Position numbers and translations under genes: made by a program
Shown: positions 6,251 to 9,412 of the stretch, piece by piece
How the letters are laid out: every line of letters begins with the position of its first letter
Position numbering within the stretch: the stretch's first letter is position 1
Notes under the pieces: model-generated
Told to the model about the DNA's origin: nothing
Databases searched by the model: none
The model's input: only the letters and a program-made list of their open reading frames with translations
Assembly (NCBI GenBank): GCA_033721955.1
Contig: JAWVZY010000029.1
Coordinates: 1-9,412, forward strand
DNA: 9,412 bases
Direction: 5' to 3'
DNA from: JAWVZY01 sp033721955
GTDB taxonomy: Bacteria; Patescibacteriota; Minisyncoccia; Spechtbacterales; 2-12-FULL-38-22

Positions 6251-6309
6251 ATTGACCTGACTCCCTTTAGCTTCTAAATGCCTGCTCCCCGATAACAGGT
6301 ACCTCCTCA

Positions 6310-6337
6310 ATTATACTAAAATTAAAAAATCCCGCAA
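6310..6337 (-). promoter_or_regulatory. tdk promoter
   Basis: TATAAT (6310-6315) lies on the minus strand, with TTGCGG (6332-6337) 16 nt upstream as a possible weak -35 that would reuse part of the preceding terminator hairpin. Transcription should start near 6303, giving a leader of about 50 nt before the ATG at 6250. An AGGAGG (6302-6307) falls at the predicted start site and is followed by no usable start codon. Confidence 0.55.
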
Positions 6338-6344
6338 CGCGGGA
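6321..6344 (-). terminator. Intrinsic terminator after the 92-aa gene
   Basis: The minus strand carries TCCCGC-GTT-GCGGGA (plus arms 6330-6335 and 6339-6344), a 6-bp GC-rich stem with a 3-nt loop, followed by TTTTTTAATTTT. It lies about 15 nt after the stop codon at 6359. Only the minus orientation has a U-tract. It overlaps the putative -35 of tdk. Confidence 0.85.
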
Positions 6345-6358
6345 ACTTATAAAATAGT

Positions 6359-6637
6359 TTATTTTCTTATCTCGCTTTCAAACTCAGGAAAATATTTATT
6401 TATATCTTTTATGTTAAAACTTCTTAAGATTGCCTCTTTTGGTTCGCGGGCAAGCAAAAATGAGAAAGAGTCAAGCACAAGATCTGCGGGTTTTTCATTG
6501 TCTAAGGCAAGTTTTTCAAAATAATCCTCGCTAAGTTTAACTTCATATTCTATTGAACCACCCCCTTCATCTATCTCCACATCAAAAACCCATCCGTCAC
6601 TTGTATTTTTCTTTTTTAATATATTTACATTATCCAT
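6359..6637 (-). CDS. Conserved hypothetical small soluble protein
   Basis: This 92-residue protein has no signal peptide or membrane segment. The N-terminal half looks like a beta-hairpin (WVFDVEIDEGGGSIEYEVKLSEDYFEKL). The C-terminal half looks helical, with LVLDSFSFLLAREPKEAILRSFNIKDINKYFPEFE. A pattern of the type YxVxLsxdYxxkL...SFxFLLxREPkesIL..F.l..I..YFPeFE recurs in small proteins of many reduced bacteria, and I recall no assigned function. It is monocistronic between the pyrB terminator and its own. An extended -10 lies only 8 nt before the ATG, so it is probably translated from a leaderless mRNA. No Shine-Dalgarno is present. Confidence 0.8.
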   Translation of the reverse strand: MDNVNILKKKNTSDGWVFDVEIDEGGGSIEYEVKLSEDYFEKLALDNEKPADLVLDSFSFLLAREPKEAILRSFNIKDINKYFPEFESEIRK

Positions 6638-6645
6638 GCCAACTT

Positions 6646-6654
6646 ATTATATCA
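6646..6654 (-). promoter_or_regulatory. Extended -10 promoter of the 92-aa gene (leaderless candidate)
   Basis: The minus strand reads TGATATAAT, identical to the element before the ABC operon. The last T of the -10 is followed by 8 nt and then ATG, so the expected transcription start coincides with or lies 1-2 nt before the start codon. It directly adjoins the T-run of the pyrB terminator. Confidence 0.65.
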
Positions 6655-6687
6655 CAAAAAAAGCGACCGGGGAGAACCCAGGTCGCT
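6655..6687 (-). terminator. Intrinsic terminator after pyrB
   Basis: The minus strand has AGCGACC paired with GGTCGCT (plus arms 6662-6668 and 6681-6687). The loop can extend the stem by GGG/CCC across one T-C mismatch, leaving a TTCT tetraloop. Seven T residues follow. It lies 9 nt after the pyrB stop. This is the strongest terminator in the window. Confidence 0.92.
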
Positions 6688-6696
6688 CAATATTTT

Positions 6697-7626
6697 CTAT
6701 GAAAGAAGTAATTTGATAAGCGCCATTCTGACAGGAAGTCCATAATGAGATTGTTCAAAATATACAGCTTTATCGGTTCTATCAACATCTCTCGTTATTT
6801 CCTCAACACGAGGGCCGGGATGCATTATTATTGCACCCGACCTCATGGAAGAGGCAAATTTATCGTCTATTACATACTTGCCCTTAACTTCTCTGTAAAG
6901 CTCTGGGTCAGAAAACCTTTCCTTTTGTATCCTTGTCTGGTAAACAACATCAGCACCGCAGGCCTCTTTAAGGTCCTGAACCTGGCGGTAATCAACATTA
7001 TTTTTATCAAGATATGTCTTTGTGTCTGCATCCAGCTGCAGTTGTTCAGGTGATATAAAGGTCATAGATACGCCTTCAAAATTTACAAGAGAACGGGAAA
7101 GTGAATGAACCGTCCTGCCGTATTTAAGATCTCCAACAATTGCTATATTTATTCCATCTATCTTATTTAGTTTTCTCCTTATGGTATAGAGATCTAAAAG
7201 CGCCTGTGTGGGGTGTTCGCCTGACCCATTGCCCGCGTTAATTACAGGAACGGCAGAAACTGCCGCAGCTCTCTCAGCGCTATCTATGCTGCTGTGGCGT
7301 AAAACAATTATATCGCTATAACCGCCTACCACACGAATCGCGTCTTCAAGGGCCTCTCCTTTTGCCGCCGAAGAAAGGTGGGCGGCGTTATCTGTTCCTA
7401 TGACATTTCCCCCTAAGCGCAACATCGCGCTTTCAAATGAAAGACGGGTGCGCGTGCTGGGCTCATAAAAAATATATGCCAGCACTCTACCAAGCAGAAA
7501 ATGATCCCCACCTATTCTGGATATCCTTATCTCTGTTCTATCTGTAATATCAAATAAATTTTCAAGTATTTCTCTATCAAACTGTTCGGCTGAAATTATG
7601 TGCTTCAATCGCTTATTTCCTTCCAT
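6697..7626 (-). CDS. pyrB: Aspartate carbamoyltransferase catalytic subunit
   Basis: This 309-residue enzyme joins carbamoyl phosphate and L-aspartate to give N-carbamoyl-aspartate, the committed step of de novo pyrimidine synthesis. The carbamoyl-phosphate motif STRTR is at 57-61. SSAAKGE (85-91) supplies the Ser/Lys loop borrowed by the neighbouring subunit of the trimer. HPTQ is at 138-141, GDLKYGRTVHSL at 165-176 and HPGPR at 269-273. Length matches ordinary bacterial catalytic chains. HPTQ together with the aspartate-side region (RIQKER) separates it from ornithine carbamoyltransferase. No pyrI regulatory chain or other pyr gene is adjacent. The ATG at 7626 has AAAGGAGG 5 nt upstream, the best Shine-Dalgarno in the window. 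The leader is only about 22 nt, too short for a PyrR-type attenuator, so regulation at that level is unlikely. Confidence 0.97.
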   Translation of the reverse strand: MEGNKRLKHIISAEQFDREILENLFDITDRTEIRISRIGGDHFLLGRVLAYIFYEPSTRTRLSFESAMLRLGGNVIGTDNAAHLSSAAKGEALEDAIRVVGGYSDIIVLRHSSIDSAERAAAVSAVPVINAGNGSGEHPTQALLDLYTIRRKLNKIDGINIAIVGDLKYGRTVHSLSRSLVNFEGVSMTFISPEQLQLDADTKTYLDKNNVDYRQVQDLKEACGADVVYQTRIQKERFSDPELYREVKGKYVIDDKFASSMRSGAIIMHPGPRVEEITRDVDRTDKAVYFEQSHYGLPVRMALIKLLLS

Positions 7627-7631
7627 ATTGG

Positions 7632-7639
7632 CCTCCTTT
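7632..7639 (-). promoter_or_regulatory. Strong Shine-Dalgarno of pyrB
   Basis: AAAGGAGG lies on the minus strand, 5 nt before the ATG. It fixes the pyrB start and contrasts with most other genes here, which lack a recognisable Shine-Dalgarno. Confidence 0.85.
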
Positions 7640-7655
7640 CAAGAGAACTGCCTAA

Positions 7656-7684
7656 AGTATACACCACAAAAGCTGTATTTTCAA
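7656..7684 (-). promoter_or_regulatory. pyrB promoter (-35 and -10)
   Basis: TTGAAA (7679-7684) and TATACT (7656-7661) are separated by exactly 17 nt on the minus strand, each differing from consensus at one base. Start site expected near 7649. It is the most complete sigma-70-type promoter in the window and lies wholly in the 78-nt gap after the methyltransferase gene. Confidence 0.75.
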
Positions 7685-7704
7685 ATTTAGAGAAATAATA
7701 TTAT

Positions 7705-8523
7705 TTATTTTTTTCTGGCAACTACAAAGCCGGTAGAACGCAGACCATCCAGCTCCTCGCCTGTAAGACCAAAATCCTCTACCCATTTGCCGCGTAAAAA
7801 TTCTATAAGATAAGAATGCATATACTGCAGATCCATGCCAAGAAGTGAAAATATATCCTGATACTGTTCAAAGGTAACAGGCACATAATGCTCCTTGCAT
7901 TCGCGCTCCCAATTTTCTATATAAAAATATTTTAGAAGAAAATGATTAAGCTTATATATATTATCTATTTCGCCAAAGGCGCTTTCAAAATCATCAATAT
8001 ATTTTTGGTCTGTATTGCCGGATCTAATTTTATTTAAAATACTTTCTGCGCGGAAATCTGTATTTTTTGTATATTCATTAAGTATCATATCGCGTATAAT
8101 TATCTCTCCGTTTTCTTCCAATAGTTCGTGGGCATCGGACAGCGCCTTAAGCACTGAAGATATTCCCTCTCCATATGTGTAAAATTCATGCAAGACAGAT
8201 ATAAAAAATACAGCGCTGTAGCGTTGCTTGCGTGCAAGAAGCTCTCTTAAATAAATCTTTTCAAATTTTACATTATCTAAATTTTTTTCTTTTGCTTTTT
8301 TGCGCGCCTTTTCTATGAACTCGCCATCCAGATCAATCCCTAAAAATTCAATATTGGGAAATATCTCTGCCATAGCGCAAGTTACAGTGCCATCAGCACA
8401 ACCTACATCAAGCACAACCTTGGCACCTGCGGGTATAAAATGAACAACCCTCAGCTTTTCGGCTAAGGGCTTTGCCATACGCTCCAAATATATATTTTTA
8501 TCTTCTAATTCACGCTCACTCAT
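7705..8523 (-). CDS. Class I SAM-dependent methyltransferase
   Basis: This protein is 272 residues from the ATG at 8523. Motif I is VLDVGCADG (~37-45), followed by the acidic post-I strand LGIDLDGEF (~61-69) that binds the SAM ribose. FFISVLHEFY (~106-115) corresponds to motif IV, and LLEENGEIIIRDM (~134-146) to the strand-helix unit of type 11/12 methyltransferases. The C-terminal ~120 residues, rich in Tyr, Phe and Glu (KLNHFLLKYFYIENWEREC), look like a separate substrate-binding part I do not recognise. Substrate unknown. An in-frame TTG at 8535 would add four residues, but AAAGGA is only 1 nt from it, against 13 nt from the ATG; neither spacing is ideal. It follows the CAP-protein stop by a few nt and is probably co-transcribed. 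A hairpin masks the Shine-Dalgarno. Confidence 0.88.
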   Translation of the reverse strand: MSERELEDKNIYLERMAKPLAEKLRVVHFIPAGAKVVLDVGCADGTVTCAMAEIFPNIEFLGIDLDGEFIEKARKKAKEKNLDNVKFEKIYLRELLARKQRYSAVFFISVLHEFYTYGEGISSVLKALSDAHELLEENGEIIIRDMILNEYTKNTDFRAESILNKIRSGNTDQKYIDDFESAFGEIDNIYKLNHFLLKYFYIENWERECKEHYVPVTFEQYQDIFSLLGMDLQYMHSYLIEFLRGKWVEDFGLTGEELDGLRSTGFVVARKK

Positions 8524-8537
8524 AATGTTTGCCAAGT

Positions 8538-8560
8538 CCTTTTATTAAACTAATAAAAGG
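8538..8560 (-). promoter_or_regulatory. Hairpin over the CAP stop codon and methyltransferase Shine-Dalgarno
   Basis: This is a perfect inverted repeat, arms CCTTTTATTA and TAATAAAAGG with a 3-nt loop. The 5' arm and loop carry the last sense codons of the CAP gene, its TAA stop opens the 3' arm, and that arm contains the AAAGG that should serve the methyltransferase. There is no U-tract after it, so it is not an intrinsic terminator. The layout suits translational coupling, in which a terminating ribosome opens the stem. This is inference. Confidence 0.45.
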
Positions 8561-9412
8561 GCACTAAGAAATAGCCCAAGCACAAACACCCTTGGTACCG
8601 CAAAACGAGCGGGACTATGATGCGTTGCTACAGAAAATACTGAAAGTAATATAAGCCCTCCAAAAAATGTACGTGAGAGATTAAGCATCAAAGAAGATGC
8701 GAACTCAGAGGGAGCAGGACTTAACTCTTGTTCGGGCATATCATATGTAAAGCCGTTGGCTGTTAAAAGCGCGTTTTTCTCGGCCTCAAGATGCTCTATC
8801 TTTACATTTGAATCAACGGCCATTTCCTGAGGCGGTACCGGAGCAGGCAATGGTTCCGGCTCAGGCGCGGGTTCTGGGGTAGGTTCGGGGGCAGGTTCTG
8901 GTTCGGGGGCGGGTTCTGGTTCGGGTGTGGGTTCAGGTGTAGGTTCAGGGGCGGGTTCGGATTCCGGCGTAGGTTCAGGTGTATCTTCAGCTACAACCGC
9001 TTGAAGGGTCGGGGTTATCTCTCGCCCCAAAAACATAACAACAACAGTTGTCTGGCGCCCCTCAAATTCACCTTCGGCAACACCTATTCCTATATCTGTA
9101 AAATAATTATTCAAAATATTGGCAGCATGCGTGGGAGAATTCATCCATGCCCTTGTCAGAGGTGCTTCATCAAAAAAATCTATAGCTAAATTCTCTCCTG
9201 CAAGAGCATAATTATAATCTACTTTTTGCAGCCATGTCCATGGACGCTCGCCATCAGGCCCATTATGTGAAAAGTAATCACGAGCTATCATGTCTTCAGC
9301 TTTCATTTGAGCAGCCAATGCCAGTTTATCATTATGCTCAAGAGGTAAAAGTGCTTCAATCTCTCTTTCATTATTTGTCTGAGTTATTACTATATTTTCA
9401 GCTATTGTTGCA
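8545..9412 (-). CDS. CAP/SCP-domain protein with Pro-Glu linker and C-terminal membrane segments (N-terminus outside window)
   Basis: The frame is open from the right edge, giving 288 visible residues; the true start and any signal peptide are outside. Residues ~1-140 form a CAP (SCP/PR-1-like) domain: TNNEREIEALLPLEHNDKL, AAQMKAEDMIARDYFSH, GENLA (~72-76) and WMNSPTHAANILNNYFTDIGIGV (~90-111), including the paired His residues of the CAP cavity. Residues ~143-193 are a PEPTPE/PEPAPE repeat typical of a wall- or surface-spanning spacer. A short charged stretch (VKIEHLEAEKNAL) follows, then two hydrophobic segments at ~249-262 and ~274-288 ending the protein. The likely picture is an extracellular CAP domain held to the membrane by its C-terminus. 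Bacterial CAP proteins have few known functions. The TTG at 9318 is internal, not the start. Confidence 0.88.
   Translation of the reverse strand, partial: ATIAENIVITQTNNEREIEALLPLEHNDKLALAAQMKAEDMIARDYFSHNGPDGERPWTWLQKVDYNYALAGENLAIDFFDEAPLTRAWMNSPTHAANILNNYFTDIGIGVAEGEFEGRQTTVVVMFLGREITPTLQAVVAEDTPEPTPESEPAPEPTPEPTPEPEPAPEPEPAPEPTPEPAPEPEPLPAPVPPQEMAVDSNVKIEHLEAEKNALLTANGFTYDMPEQELSPAPSEFASSLMLNLSRTFFGGLILLSVFSVATHHSPARFAVPRVFVLGLFLSALLLV
8833..8985 (-). repeat. Pro/Glu-rich codon repeat in the CAP gene
   Basis: About 51 codons encode near-tandem PEP-T/A-PE units, with 12-nt (four-codon) periodicity visible in the DNA but imperfect between copies. The plus strand is correspondingly G-rich. 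Such tracts can change length by slippage, which would alter spacer length without shifting the frame when whole units are gained or lost. Confidence 0.85.

Noticed and set aside
6251..6310. Extension of tdk to the TTG at 6310 (20 extra residues)
   Set aside because: The TTG starts at the last base of the TATAAT box, so it would be outside the transcript, and family members begin at the ATG used here.
7627..7704. Attenuator or PyrR site before pyrB
   Set aside because: The promoter lies so close to the ATG that the leader is only about 22 nt, and no hairpin is present in it.
7693..7706. AT-only palindrome AAATAATATTATTT between the methyltransferase stop and the pyrB promoter
   Set aside because: It contains no G or C and has no loop or U-tract of the right form. 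Such palindromes are expected by chance in AT-rich DNA, so it is not called a terminator.
8833..8985. CRISPR-like or tandem non-coding repeat
   Set aside because: The repetition follows codon units for Pro and Glu within an intact reading frame, with no unique spacers.
9316..9318. TTG at 9318 as start of the CAP gene
   Set aside because: The frame continues open to the window edge and the preceding residues (NEREIEALLPLEHNDKLAL) are part of the CAP domain.

Overview
Every gene supported in this window lies on the minus strand, so transcription runs from high to low coordinates. The DNA is moderately AT-rich and very densely packed. No stretch longer than about 110 bases lacks a gene, and no tRNA, rRNA, CRISPR array or insertion sequence was seen. 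Compact single-strand packing, short conserved families of unknown function (a 92-residue soluble protein, a 103-residue helical-domain/membrane-anchor protein, a bacterial PH-domain membrane protein), an MgtE-like protein without its N-terminal domain, and single salvage or biosynthesis genes without their pathway neighbours all suggest a streamlined bacterium, most likely Candidate Phyla Radiation (Patescibacteria, Parcubacteria-like). This is inference from gene style, not a phylogenetic result. All reading frames work with the standard bacterial code. TGA is used as a real stop, once as TGA-TAA in tandem, which argues against the TGA=Gly lineages.

Layout from right to left, in transcription order. 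(1) 9412-7705: a partial CAP/SCP-domain protein with a Pro/Glu repeat linker and two C-terminal hydrophobic segments, followed by a class I SAM-dependent methyltransferase. A hairpin at their junction covers the methyltransferase Shine-Dalgarno. (2) 7684-6655: pyrB as a single transcription unit with a near-consensus promoter, a strong Shine-Dalgarno and a strong terminator. (3) 6654-6321: a 92-aa conserved hypothetical, probably leaderless, with its own terminator. (4) 6337-5656: tdk (type II thymidine kinase) with a short untranslated leader and a palindromic terminator. (5) 5655-5256: a 103-aa membrane-anchored small protein with promoter and terminator. (6) 5238-1827: an MgtE-like CBS/membrane protein, a macro-domain protein, a SpoU/TrmH-type RNA methyltransferase, an 87-aa membrane protein, a PH-domain membrane protein and an Ap4A-hydrolase-like NUDIX enzyme. 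The last four overlap or nearly touch. (7) 1829-1: an ABC exporter ATPase and its multi-pass permease, which overlap by 11 nt. The permease runs off the left edge.

The most notable pattern is regulatory. Units 2 to 6 are separated by miniature cassettes in which an intrinsic terminator is followed at once by a TATAAT-type -10 element and then a gene, sometimes with too little room for a leader. Functionally the window mixes pyrimidine nucleotide supply (pyrB, tdk), nucleotide-derivative chemistry (macro, NUDIX), RNA modification, envelope proteins (CAP, ABC exporter, PH-domain protein) and probable Mg2+ handling. Several familiar proteins appear divergent at conserved positions: the SpoU motif 1 and 3 residues, macro-domain loop 1, and the missing MgtE N domain. 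No clear new defence or mobile system is visible.
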